A stretch of DNA of 64,000 nucleotides from an uncultured Pelagibacteraceae bacterium. Its GTDB lineage: Bacteria > Pseudomonadota > Alphaproteobacteria > Pelagibacterales > Pelagibacteraceae. The position numbers and the translations under genes are program-made. The notes beneath the pieces are model-generated. The model was not told the origin of the DNA. It saw only the letters and a program-made list of their open reading frames with translations, and searched no databases. This document shows positions 8,378-16,460 of this stretch, piece after piece; position 1 is the stretch's first letter, and each line of letters opens with the position of its first letter. The stretch is taken from positions 1 through 64,000 of the forward strand of contig CACKBU010000004.1 of assembly GCA_902598485.1 (NCBI GenBank). The letters are read 5' to 3'.

Positions 8378-9626
8378 CTACTCTTTTTCCTAAAAGTTTA
8401 AAATAAAAAAACATAAACATTAAAAGCAATACAACGATTACTATTGAAACAGCTGAGCCCATTCCTATGTCTGATATTGCAAAACCTTGTTGATAAACAT
8501 TTATTGGTAAAGTTCTGGTTCCTGATGCACCTCCAGTTAATAAAAAGACATCCTCGAATTTATTAAAATTCCATATAAACCTAATCATGAATAAAATAGA
8601 AATCACTGCAGTAATTTGAGGAAGCGTAATATTAAAAAATTTTTGAAAAGGACTTGCTCCGTCAACATCAGCAGCCTCATATAATTCTTTTGGAATTGCT
8701 TGAAGTCTTGCAAGAATAAATAAAAAGGCTAGAGGGAAATATCTCCAAATTTCAAACATTATAACTGTTGTAAGTGCTAACCTTAATTTAAATTCAAAAC
8801 CCAAAATACTAATTTCAATATATTTTTGTCCAAGGAGATTTATTGGAGTTTCAATAATTTGATAGTTTAATAGTAAACTATTTAGCGTACCGCTATTTGG
8901 ATCTAGTAAAAGTTCCCAAGTATAAGCTAATGCAACAACTGGGGCAACATAAGGGAAAAGTAGAACACTTCTCATGAATGTTCTTCCATAAAATTTTTGA
9001 TTAACCATCTGAGCAGTTAAAATACCGAATACTATTGAGCCAACAGTTCCAAAAAATGTGTAATAAAAAGTTGTAAGTAATAAGTCTACAAATTCATTTT
9101 CGAATAAAACCTTTTTAAAGTTTTTGAGAGTAAAGTTAGTATTAAGTAATATATTATCAGATTTTCCCTTTAATTTTGGCTTAATTGACTTAAGATTTTT
9201 TTTGTCTATTTTTGATCCATCATTTGTTACAAATATTACTTGGAAATTTTCCCTATATTTAGCTGGCCAATTTCCAAATTCACATTTTAGGTTTTGCTTT
9301 TTATAAGAGCATCTTGGATCTAAATTTTCTATTTCAAAAGTTTTTGGAAAATTATCTTGAAATGAAACATCTCTTATCTCTTGAATTAATGAACTGTTTC
9401 TTAATTTATATAATATTTTTATTTTAGAGGGCTCATCAGAAATAGACTTTACAATTTTTTTTGCTCTAGGTTCTGGAATTCTAATATCTTTTAACTCAAC
9501 CTCTTTAAAGCTAATCCAAACATTTGCAAAAATTGGAAATAAAATTATTGAAAAAACTAATAGGACTGCAGGTAAAGTTAGGATGTATGCAGTTTTTTTT
9601 TCTGTATTTGCTAGAGTGTCATTCAT
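8367..9626 (-). CDS. Sugar ABC transporter permease, MalF-like, with periplasmic insert
   Basis: The 419-residue protein begins with a membrane helix (ILTLPAVLLVFSIILFPIF), then has a soluble insert of roughly 120 residues (about 40-165) before the permease core, as in MalF-type subunits. The EAA loop reads ELYEAADVDGASPFQKFF near residue 317. Its ATG follows directly on the U-tract of the terminator at 9633-9656, and no Shine-Dalgarno sequence is visible, so its translation probably depends on readthrough and is low relative to the binding protein. It pairs with the MalG-like permease. Confidence 0.9.
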   Translation of the reverse strand: MNDTLANTEKKTAYILTLPAVLLVFSIILFPIFANVWISFKEVELKDIRIPEPRAKKIVKSISDEPSKIKILYKLRNSSLIQEIRDVSFQDNFPKTFEIENLDPRCSYKKQNLKCEFGNWPAKYRENFQVIFVTNDGSKIDKKNLKSIKPKLKGKSDNILLNTNFTLKNFKKVLFENEFVDLLLTTFYYTFFGTVGSIVFGILTAQMVNQKFYGRTFMRSVLLFPYVAPVVALAYTWELLLDPNSGTLNSLLLNYQIIETPINLLGQKYIEISILGFEFKLRLALTTVIMFEIWRYFPLAFLFILARLQAIPKELYEAADVDGASPFQKFFNITLPQITAVISILFMIRFIWNFNKFEDVFLLTGGASGTRTLPINVYQQGFAISDIGMGSAVSIVIVVLLLMFMFFYFKLLGKRVDEN

Positions 9627-9632
9627 AAAAAA

Positions 9633-9656
9633 AGCGGATAATTTATATTATCCGCT
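9633..9656 (-). terminator. Intrinsic terminator/attenuator after the binding-protein gene
   Basis: The perfect 9-bp stem AGCGGATAA-tttata-TTATCCGCT is flanked by A and T runs on both sides, so it can work in either direction. For the minus-strand operon it lies just past the stop of the binding-protein gene (9674), and its U-tract runs into the start codon of the MalF-like gene. It probably lets most transcripts end after the binding protein. Confidence 0.82.
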
Positions 9657-9673
9657 TTTTTATAAAATTAAAA

Positions 9674-11005
9674 TTATTTGAATTTAGCTAATGATTTGTT
9701 AATCATATCAACAGCTTCATCGACATCAATTTGATCATCAATATAAAGTCTAGTAATTCTATTAATAAACTGAGAATTTATGACTTTTGATGCTCTTGAT
9801 AGTTCACCTTCTTTAACACCCCATCTATTTGCAGTATCCAAACCAGCTACAATATTATTAATTACATCTGGGTCGTATAGATCTGACAAAGGAGCTTTTC
9901 TATCAACTCCAACAGGTAGTTTACTCCAAGCTTTTGTGAAAGCTTCAGGGTCACTTGAATTTCCTCTTCTTACTGGAAATTTACCTTCTGGAGCTATAGA
10001 TAATGTGCTTGTATAACCTTCATCCATTGAGTACATGATAAATTGTTTAGCTTCATCTGTATCAGCGTCAGCAGTTATACCAAAATATCTAACATCTGCC
10101 CATGCAGCACCTTTTTTATTACTAGGTCCACTAAAATTAGTTATGAAACCAGTTTTAGAAGCTAATTCAGGTGATGTTGGATCACTGTTAATTGTTGGTG
10201 GAGCTGAGTCTCTTAAACCTGCAAGCTCATCCATAATGAACGGAGACCAAATAATCATTGGAGTTTTACCTGCAAAGTAAAGTGCTCTAGATTGTTTCCA
10301 GTACAATTCTCCTGGAGGACTAGCTTTAGCAATTACTTTATAAAACTCTAATGCTTCTTTTAATTTCTTACCTTGTTTCTTTATACCGCCTTTTTTAACA
10401 ATATTAACTCCATTTGCTAAAAGAACGTGCTCTAAAACTTGGCTCATGAAATTTTCATCAGTCTTGGTAGCAGCTACAAACCCAAACATACCGTTTTGTT
10501 TTGATAGCTTCTCAACAGCAGCTACGATATTTGCATAGCTTGTTGGTGGTGCTAAATCTGCATTTTCAAAAAGGTCTTTTCTATAAACAACCATTTGTGT
10601 CCATCCATCAACTGGAACGGCTGCAATTTTTGAACCTTTTTTTGCCATGTTAAGTGCACCTGGCGCAAATGTATCTTTACCAAGTTCTTTAACAACATCG
10701 TTATTGGCATCAACATCTAAAATTCCTGCTTCAGCCCATGGTAATACATATTGTAGAGTATGGTAGATCACATCCGGCAAATCACCTGCTGCAGCAGCAG
10801 CTGTAGCTCTAGTTCCCAAATCTTTTTCTTCTACCGGGATGACCTCTACTTTAATTCCTGTTTTAGCCTCAAAAGCTTTTGCCATTTCCTCTTGCTTAGC
10901 CATTCGGGCAGGCTGAACTTCTGTAGTCCAAAACTTTATATCTGCGTAAACTATACTTGAAATAAAAAAAGATATTACACAGAACAATCTTATAATATTC
11001 TTCAT
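9674..11005 (-). CDS. Sugar ABC transporter solute-binding protein
   Basis: This 443-residue protein has a clear signal peptide (LFCVISFFISSIVYA, cleaved near residue 21) and the fold of family 1 extracellular sugar-binding proteins: KFWTTEVQPARM after cleavage, FEAKTGIKVEVIPVEE, PVDGWTQMVVYRKDLFE near 136 and FAGKTPMIIWSPF near 250. It acts in the periplasm and delivers a sugar-like solute to the permeases downstream. It has the best ribosome site of the operon (AGGAGGGGAAATG) and a candidate promoter upstream, and is separated from the permeases by a terminator. The glycosidase in the operon suggests a glycosylated osmolyte as ligand. Confidence 0.92.
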   Translation of the reverse strand: MKNIIRLFCVISFFISSIVYADIKFWTTEVQPARMAKQEEMAKAFEAKTGIKVEVIPVEEKDLGTRATAAAAAGDLPDVIYHTLQYVLPWAEAGILDVDANNDVVKELGKDTFAPGALNMAKKGSKIAAVPVDGWTQMVVYRKDLFENADLAPPTSYANIVAAVEKLSKQNGMFGFVAATKTDENFMSQVLEHVLLANGVNIVKKGGIKKQGKKLKEALEFYKVIAKASPPGELYWKQSRALYFAGKTPMIIWSPFIMDELAGLRDSAPPTINSDPTSPELASKTGFITNFSGPSNKKGAAWADVRYFGITADADTDEAKQFIMYSMDEGYTSTLSIAPEGKFPVRRGNSSDPEAFTKAWSKLPVGVDRKAPLSDLYDPDVINNIVAGLDTANRWGVKEGELSRASKVINSQFINRITRLYIDDQIDVDEAVDMINKSLAKFK

Positions 11006-11028
11006 TTCCCCTCCTATTTAATATTAAA

Positions 11029-11056
11029 ACTATATTAATTTGAGAATGTTTCGCAA
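11029..11056 (-). promoter_or_regulatory. Candidate sigma-70 promoter of the binding-protein gene
   Basis: Read on the minus strand, TTGCGA and TATAGT are separated by 16 bp and lie 20-50 bp upstream of the ATG at 11005. The upstream gene (ATPase) stops at 11149, so an internal promoter would allow separate high expression of the binding protein. Found by eye only. Confidence 0.4.
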
Positions 11057-11068
11057 ACTACTCACTGT

Positions 11069-11085
11069 CACATATCAGATATGTG
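11069..11085. promoter_or_regulatory. Perfect palindrome, possible operator
   Basis: CACATAT-cag-ATATGTG is a perfect 7-bp inverted repeat with a 3-bp centre. It lies 12 bp upstream of the candidate -35 box of the binding-protein gene. Its size fits a dimeric regulator site, but no local regulator is encoded nearby. It could also simply be a short RNA stem. Confidence 0.35.
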
Positions 11086-11148
11086 CTAGTCTCATAGCTA
11101 ATATAAAAAAAATGGGGAAAAATTGAAATTTGTCAATTGTAAGTTGTG

Positions 11149-12204
11149 CTAAGATTTTAGTCTTTTTCCATTTTCATCAAAAATAAAAATATTATTCAGA
11201 TCAAATCCAATTTTATTTCCGATTTCTATGTTGCTTGGGATTTTGGCACTTAATTGATGTTCCTCTTTTTTCATGTAAGCAATTTTTTCGTTGCCTAAGT
11301 TTTCAATTAATTCAATCTCAGGATTAAAAGAATATTGATTTTCTTGATTTGCTTTTAAGTGTTCAGGTCTTATACCTACAAAGTGTTTTGATTTATTTAG
11401 TTTTAAGTTATCAAACATAATATCATTACCTAATAACTTAATTTTATTGTCAGAAATTACATTTTTTTCATCAATTTCCAAAATATTCATTTTGGGTGTA
11501 CCAATGAATTGAGCCACAAAAATATTTGCAGGGTCATTATAAATTTCTTCAGGAGTCCCGACCTGTTCAATGTTACCTTGATTTAAAATAACTATTCTAT
11601 CTGCTAAAGTCATAGCTTCAACCTGATCATGAGTAACATATATCATGTTTGTTTTTATTTGATTGTGCAATTTTGAAATTTCCACTCTCATTTCAGCCCT
11701 TAAAGCAGCATCCAAATTTGATAACGGTTCATCGAATAAGAATATTTTTGGATTTCTTGTGATAGCTCTTCCTATTGCTACCCTTTGTCTTTGACCGCCT
11801 GATAATTGTTTTGGTTTCCTTTCAAGAAGTTCTTCAATTTTTAGAATTTTTGCTGCTTGCATAACTTTTGTATTAATTTCTTCTTTTGGTCTTTTTTCTA
11901 TTTTTAAACCGAAGGACATATTTTCATAAACATTCATATGAGGGTATAGTGCGTAAGATTGAAAAACCATTGCAGTTTGACGCTTTGATGGATGAAGTTC
12001 ATTAATTTTTTGATCGTTAATAAAAATTTCACCTTCATCAATTTTTTCCAATCCAGCAATCATTCTTAATAATGTTGATTTTCCACATCCTGATGGTCCA
12101 ACAAGAACAAGAAACTCATCCTCTTTACCTAAAAGGTTAAAATCAGTAATAATTTTATTTGAACCAAAGGATTTATGTACACCGGTAAATTTTATATTTG
12201 CCAT
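11149..12204 (-). CDS. ABC transporter ATPase, MalK/UgpC type
   Basis: The 351-residue ATPase has Walker A GPSGCGKST near residue 37, the Q-loop segment, the ABC signature LSGGQRQR near 134, Walker B IFLFDEPLSNLD near 154 and the switch histidine in YVTHDQVEA. About 110 C-terminal residues form the OB/TOBE-type domain (HFVGIRPEHL) typical of sugar importers such as UgpC and MsmX. It is the only carbohydrate-type ATPase in the window, yet two importer permease pairs (8 kb and 18 kb) exist. A shared ATPase is known in other bacteria and is inferred here. Confidence 0.92.
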   Translation of the reverse strand: MANIKFTGVHKSFGSNKIITDFNLLGKEDEFLVLVGPSGCGKSTLLRMIAGLEKIDEGEIFINDQKINELHPSKRQTAMVFQSYALYPHMNVYENMSFGLKIEKRPKEEINTKVMQAAKILKIEELLERKPKQLSGGQRQRVAIGRAITRNPKIFLFDEPLSNLDAALRAEMRVEISKLHNQIKTNMIYVTHDQVEAMTLADRIVILNQGNIEQVGTPEEIYNDPANIFVAQFIGTPKMNILEIDEKNVISDNKIKLLGNDIMFDNLKLNKSKHFVGIRPEHLKANQENQYSFNPEIELIENLGNEKIAYMKKEEHQLSAKIPSNIEIGNKIGFDLNNIFIFDENGKRLKS

Positions 12205-12211
12205 TTTAATT

Positions 12212-13288
12212 TTAGGTTTTTAAAATATCTACTCCAATTTGTTTTAATATGTGGACTATATCAATTGGAACCCAATTTTCACGAATTTTTCCTTCATCAT
12301 GATGATAAAAATCCATAACTCTCATAGTTACTTTTTGATTTTCAGATTTATAACCTAGCCAATCATTAGATCCATATATAGCTTGAATACTATTCCATCC
12401 AGCAGTTAAAGAAAATTTTCCATCCCCTAATTCACAATAATGACCAAGTTCCCAATAATTTCTTTCTTTAAAAGTTTTTCTAAACGGTAATTGATGATTA
12501 TCTACAAATCCCTCTAAAGTTCTTGCAGTACCAATGCCACTTGGTCCATACCAAATCATTTTTTCATGCCAATAATCACTTTGTGGATGATTGATTAATC
12601 TTTCTTTAAGATCTTTGTCAGAAGAAACTTCTAATTCAGGTTTTATATTTAAGCTTCTCTGCATAGTAAGTGATTGTTCCAAATTATTTTTCGAAATTTG
12701 CATATCCTTTTCAAAAAAATTAGCACCATCAGTATTAATTGGGTTCAGCCAATTACCTTCAGAGCCTCTTGAATTATTTAATGGATTTGTTCCAGTTTGA
12801 ATTAATAGATCTATTAAATCAATTAAAATATAACTCTCAATAATCTTGTTATCCTTTAGTTCGTGAATTTCACAACATTTTAGATTTATCATTTTATTGT
12901 TTGGTTTGATACCTAACCATGTTTTTTTAAATACACCTGATAAAGTAGAAATTGTTCCGACCTGAATTTTGTCCCTAAAAGCCCCACTAATTACTAACTG
13001 TTCTCTTCTTTCAAGATCAGGAAATGAGTTAAACAATGGTTTCCAGAATTTTTCCTTAAAATCATGAATTCCAATAAATTCATTTAATGGATAAAAACAA
13101 TTAATACTAACATCTTTAGAGAACATATTTTGAAGGTTTTGATCGAGCCTAGAGATGCCCTCTTTTACTATTGTACCTAAATATTTTCTAACAACCTGTT
13201 TGTAATTATAGTTTTCCTCGGGAGTAATAACTATTTTTTCTACGTTCTCCTGACCCTTAAGACCTGTATCAAATTGTTCTATTTGCAT
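12212..13288 (-). CDS. Two-domain SnoaL-like (NTF2 fold) protein
   Basis: I place the start at ATG 13288 (358 aa) because the track's start at 13318 is a GTG with no better ribosome site. Two SnoaL-like/ester-cyclase-type units can be seen. The first is about residues 45-170 (GIHDFKEKFWKPLFNSFPDL, then HELKDNKIIESYILIDLIDLL). The second occupies the C-terminal part (LEGFVDNHQLPFRKTF, then FYHHDEGKIRENWVPIDIVHIL). It lies 7 bp upstream of the ATPase start and probably leads that operon. The fold is known from polyketide cyclases and dehydratases; its reaction here is unknown. A distant relative with the same two-unit build lies at 14283. Confidence 0.7.
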   Translation of the reverse strand: MQIEQFDTGLKGQENVEKIVITPEENYNYKQVVRKYLGTIVKEGISRLDQNLQNMFSKDVSINCFYPLNEFIGIHDFKEKFWKPLFNSFPDLERREQLVISGAFRDKIQVGTISTLSGVFKKTWLGIKPNNKMINLKCCEIHELKDNKIIESYILIDLIDLLIQTGTNPLNNSRGSEGNWLNPINTDGANFFEKDMQISKNNLEQSLTMQRSLNIKPELEVSSDKDLKERLINHPQSDYWHEKMIWYGPSGIGTARTLEGFVDNHQLPFRKTFKERNYWELGHYCELGDGKFSLTAGWNSIQAIYGSNDWLGYKSENQKVTMRVMDFYHHDEGKIRENWVPIDIVHILKQIGVDILKT

Positions 13289-13338
13289 ATATTTTTTGTT
13301 AGATAAATTTAGTATCACAAAATATAGTTTAAAAAAAT

Positions 13339-14283
13339 ATGAATAATCGATTAGCTAAATTTGAAGATCTTATACCAAGTACTTTGCCATTTGTTGAGGG
13401 GAAACTTGAAGGACACAAAGAAAGAAAAAATTATTCTATTGTAGGTCCTGGAGTAGCAGAAGACAGTAAACAATTTGTTAAAATAGCAATGCCCCACAGC
13501 TTTAATCTAGGTGCAGTTTCAGCATTGCCAAAAAATGGCTCAGGCCTTCACAGTCATACAACCGCTGAAGTTTTTATTATCTATTCTGGTAAGTGGAGGT
13601 TCTATTGGGGTGCTGAAGGTAAAGATGAAACACTTTTAAGTGCAGGAGATATAATTTCTATGCCAACAAATATGTTTAGAGGATTTGAGAATGCAGGAAA
13701 TAAAGAAGGATTAATTTTTGTTGTATTAGGTGGAGACGATCCTGGAATAATAACTTGGGTTCCAAGTGTTTTAGAAAAAGCAAAAAAAACAGGTATGGCA
13801 CTTTTAAATGATAATTCATTAATTGATTTATCTTTAAATGAAATTCCAAAAGGGAAAAGTATTCTTGAACCAATTTCTGAAGAAGAAATAAAAAAATTTG
13901 ATAATTACAAACTAGATCAGCTAGAAAAATTCATATGTAAAAATAATGAAAATTCTAAACAAGTTAATAAAATAAACGACAATTTTGATTTAATTCAAAT
14001 TCTTGGAAATAAATTTGAAAATAAAGAATACGCTCCAATAATAAATCAAGATACTGGATTTAACCTTTCAATTTTAAAATGTAACAAAGGACAAATAACT
14101 AATTTAAAGTTTGAAAAACCTACAATATTGTTTTCAAGAACTGGTAAGTGGGAAATTATGATTGATGATTTTCAATGTATTTTAAATCCCAAAGATACAA
14201 TTTCTATCCCAATCAATTCAAATGTTAATTTAAAGATAAATGAACAAGAGGATTGTTACTTAAATTGTGTAACTCAAATCTAA
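13339..14283 (+). CDS. Bicupin protein
   Basis: The 314-residue protein has an intact N-terminal cupin core: HSHTTAEVFIIYSGKWRFYW near residue 73, with two His and a Glu as metal ligands, and a second strand set SAGDIISMPTNMFRGFEN. The C-terminal half (LSILKCNKGQ through WEIMIDDFQ and DTISIPIN) has the shape of a second cupin without the His motif, so it is probably structural. Cupins of this build act as isomerases, dioxygenases or sugar-binding regulators. It is transcribed divergently from the SnoaL-like gene, with 50 bp between the chosen starts, and is followed by TAATG coupling to the next gene. Confidence 0.8.
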   Translation: MNNRLAKFEDLIPSTLPFVEGKLEGHKERKNYSIVGPGVAEDSKQFVKIAMPHSFNLGAVSALPKNGSGLHSHTTAEVFIIYSGKWRFYWGAEGKDETLLSAGDIISMPTNMFRGFENAGNKEGLIFVVLGGDDPGIITWVPSVLEKAKKTGMALLNDNSLIDLSLNEIPKGKSILEPISEEEIKKFDNYKLDQLEKFICKNNENSKQVNKINDNFDLIQILGNKFENKEYAPIINQDTGFNLSILKCNKGQITNLKFEKPTILFSRTGKWEIMIDDFQCILNPKDTISIPINSNVNLKINEQEDCYLNCVTQI

Positions 14284-15245
14284 TGAAAGGATTTGATCAA
14301 AAATATAAAAACTTTCCTGATTATATTCTTAAAATAACTAAACAAATTTGGGAAAACAAAGATGTTGAGTCTATTGCTCAATTTTACACTGATACTATTC
14401 CTGTTAGATCTCCATTTGGAGTTACTTATGGAAACAAACCTGTAATTGATGCAACTTATGCAACCTTAAAAGAATTTCCTAACAGACAGTTGCTTGGTGA
14501 AGATGTGATCTGGAATGGAAATGATGATGTGGGTTATCATTCATCTCATAGAATTTTAAGTAAAGGAACACATCTTGGTGATGGCTTATATGGTAAACCA
14601 ACCGGTAAAAATATTTATTATAGAGTAATTGCTGATTGTGCTTGCAAAAATAATCAAGTCTATGATGAATGGATTGTCCGTGATCAAGGTGCAATGGTAA
14701 GACAAATAGGATTTACGCCAAAAGAATTTGCCCAAATGATTATTGATAAAGAAGGAGGCACCGACAAAGCACAACAATTATTCAATTCAAGCTCTGAGAT
14801 GAAATCAGATTATAAACAAAGCGTTGTGCCTGATGAGTCTGCTGGGGGTAAATACTCAAAAATATTGAAAAATATCTTTAAAAATAAGTATGACTTTTCT
14901 GATTATGCAAGGGCTGCAACTATCTATTGGCCTGGAAATAAAATTGGACATGGAAGAGAGGATATTGAAAAATTTTGGAATAATTTAAAAAATACTTTGA
15001 GTGATATAAAGTTTTCAATAGAGCATGTTGGTTATTTGGAAGAACCAGATAAAAATCCCAAAGCGTCAATAAGATGGTTTTTAGAAGGTAATCATTCTGA
15101 AGACACTTTAGATTTTGGACAAAAATCAGATAAAAATATTTTTATAATGGGGATAAACCATGCAGAAATAGTTGATGGAAATGTTATAAGAGAGTGGGTT
15201 TTGTTTGATGAAGTTGCAATTTGGAAACAAATTTTAATTAAATAA
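14283..15245 (+). CDS. Second two-domain SnoaL-like protein
   Basis: The track starts at 14253, but ATG 14283 (320 aa, MKGFDQKY) overlaps the bicupin stop as TAATG and is the natural start. The N-terminal unit (WENKDVESIAQFYTDTIPVR through GLYGKPTGKNIYYRV and VYDEWIVRDQGAM) and the C-terminal unit (YWPGNKIGHGREDIEKFW through GNVIREWVLFDEVAIWKQIL) each look like SnoaL/NTF2 domains. The catalytic role is not known. It sits between a bicupin and a MetE-core-like gene, suggesting small-molecule modification of an imported substrate. It is similar in architecture, not closely in sequence, to the product of 12212-13288. Confidence 0.72.
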   Translation: MKGFDQKYKNFPDYILKITKQIWENKDVESIAQFYTDTIPVRSPFGVTYGNKPVIDATYATLKEFPNRQLLGEDVIWNGNDDVGYHSSHRILSKGTHLGDGLYGKPTGKNIYYRVIADCACKNNQVYDEWIVRDQGAMVRQIGFTPKEFAQMIIDKEGGTDKAQQLFNSSSEMKSDYKQSVVPDESAGGKYSKILKNIFKNKYDFSDYARAATIYWPGNKIGHGREDIEKFWNNLKNTLSDIKFSIEHVGYLEEPDKNPKASIRWFLEGNHSEDTLDFGQKSDKNIFIMGINHAEIVDGNVIREWVLFDEVAIWKQILIK

Positions 15246-15247
15246 TT

Positions 15248-16375
15248 ATGACTAAAATTAAAACAACACATGTAGGAAGTTTGCCTAGATCAAATGAATT
15301 ATCTGAACTCTTGTTTAAGAAAGATCAAAAAGAACAAATAGATTTTAATCAATTTGATAAGGTTGTTCAAAAAGATGTTAACAAGATTGTTAAAAAACAA
15401 ATCGAGGTTGGAATTGATTGTATTAGCGATGGTGAGATGTCTAAGATTAGTTATGCTACTTATGTTAAGGATAGAATTGATGGATTTTCTGGAGAGAGTG
15501 AGAGAAAAGCGCCTAAAGATTTAGATGACTTTCCTTCTTTTAAAGAAAGAATTGCAAGAACAGGTGGTACTCCAACTTATACAAGACCATGTTGTACTAG
15601 TGAATTAAAAATTAAAGATAAAACTTCCCTAACAAAAGATATTGATAATTTTAAGCAAGCGTTAGAAAAAAATAATCATAAAGATGGTTTCATGAACGCC
15701 GCCTCTCCTGGAGTTATTTCAGCTTTTTTACCAAATAAATTTTATAAAAATGATGATGAGTATTTAGAAAACTTATCTAACCTTATGAAAGATGAGTATG
15801 AAGAAATTACCTCAAATGGATTAAAACTTCAGTTAGATTGTCCAGATTTAGCTCTTGCTAGACACATGACTTTTAAAGATTTATCAGAGTCAGAATTTTT
15901 AATTAGAGCTGAAAAACAAATAGAATGTCTAAATAATGCTATTAAAAATATCGACAGCTCTTGTATAAGACTACATATCTGTTGGGGAAATTATGAAGGA
16001 CCTCATCTACATGATATTCCGTTAGAAAAGATAATGCCAATTGCATTGAAAGCTAATGTACAGACTTATCTAATTGAGTCATCTAATCCAAGACATTCTC
16101 ATGAGTGGCAAATTTTTCAAAATTTAAAAATTCCAAAAGACAAAATAATTGCCCCAGGTGTAATAGATTCTACAACAAATTTTGTAGAACATCCCGAAGT
16201 TGTAAAGAATAGAATTTTAACCTTTTCTAAGGTCATTGATGCTGAACAATTATTAGCTGGGACTGACTGTGGATTTAGCACCTTTGCTGGCTTTGGCAAT
16301 GTAGATGAAAATATTGTTTATAAAAAGCTTGAGTCGTTAGTGAGTGGAGCGGAACTTGCGTCAAAAGTGATTTAA
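15248..16375 (+). CDS. MetE C-terminal-domain-like methyltransferase (cobalamin-independent type)
   Basis: This 375-residue protein corresponds to the catalytic half of MetE only. It begins with TTHVGSLPRS and keeps the zinc-binding pattern: HIC in RLHICWGNYEGPH near residue 242, the glutamate in YLIESSN near 275 and the cysteine in GTDCGFSTFAGFG near 342. Methionine synthase II moves a methyl group to homocysteine, but stand-alone MetE-core proteins in transporter operons often have other methyl donors. It lies between the SnoaL-like gene and a second ABC importer, so demethylation of an imported compound is a fair guess, not shown. A hairpin terminator overlaps its stop codon. Confidence 0.85.
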   Translation: MTKIKTTHVGSLPRSNELSELLFKKDQKEQIDFNQFDKVVQKDVNKIVKKQIEVGIDCISDGEMSKISYATYVKDRIDGFSGESERKAPKDLDDFPSFKERIARTGGTPTYTRPCCTSELKIKDKTSLTKDIDNFKQALEKNNHKDGFMNAASPGVISAFLPNKFYKNDDEYLENLSNLMKDEYEEITSNGLKLQLDCPDLALARHMTFKDLSESEFLIRAEKQIECLNNAIKNIDSSCIRLHICWGNYEGPHLHDIPLEKIMPIALKANVQTYLIESSNPRHSHEWQIFQNLKIPKDKIIAPGVIDSTTNFVEHPEVVKNRILTFSKVIDAEQLLAGTDCGFSTFAGFGNVDENIVYKKLESLVSGAELASKVI

Positions 16376-16387
16376 ATTATCACTTTT
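16363..16387 (+). terminator. Hairpin terminator at the end of the MetE-like gene
   Basis: The stem AAAAGTGAT / ATCACTTTT (9 bp) with a 7-base loop spans the stop codon at 16373-16375 and carries T residues in its own 3' arm, followed by ATTCATC. It separates the bicupin-SnoaL-MetE unit from the next ABC operon, whose binding-protein gene starts 74 bp later. Confidence 0.6.
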
Positions 16388-16460
16388 ATTCATCTTCTAG
16401 AATAGATATAATTTTTATACTTAAGTAATAGTTTAACAAATAAATATAGAGAGAAAAAAT

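Noticed and set aside
9780-10280. Plus-strand ORFs inside the binding-protein gene
   Set aside because: Reverse-frame shadows of the 9674-11005 gene with no recognisable product or ribosome site.
14253-14283. Longer start for the second SnoaL-like gene
   Set aside because: The extra codons lie inside the bicupin gene; TAATG coupling at 14283 explains the start better.
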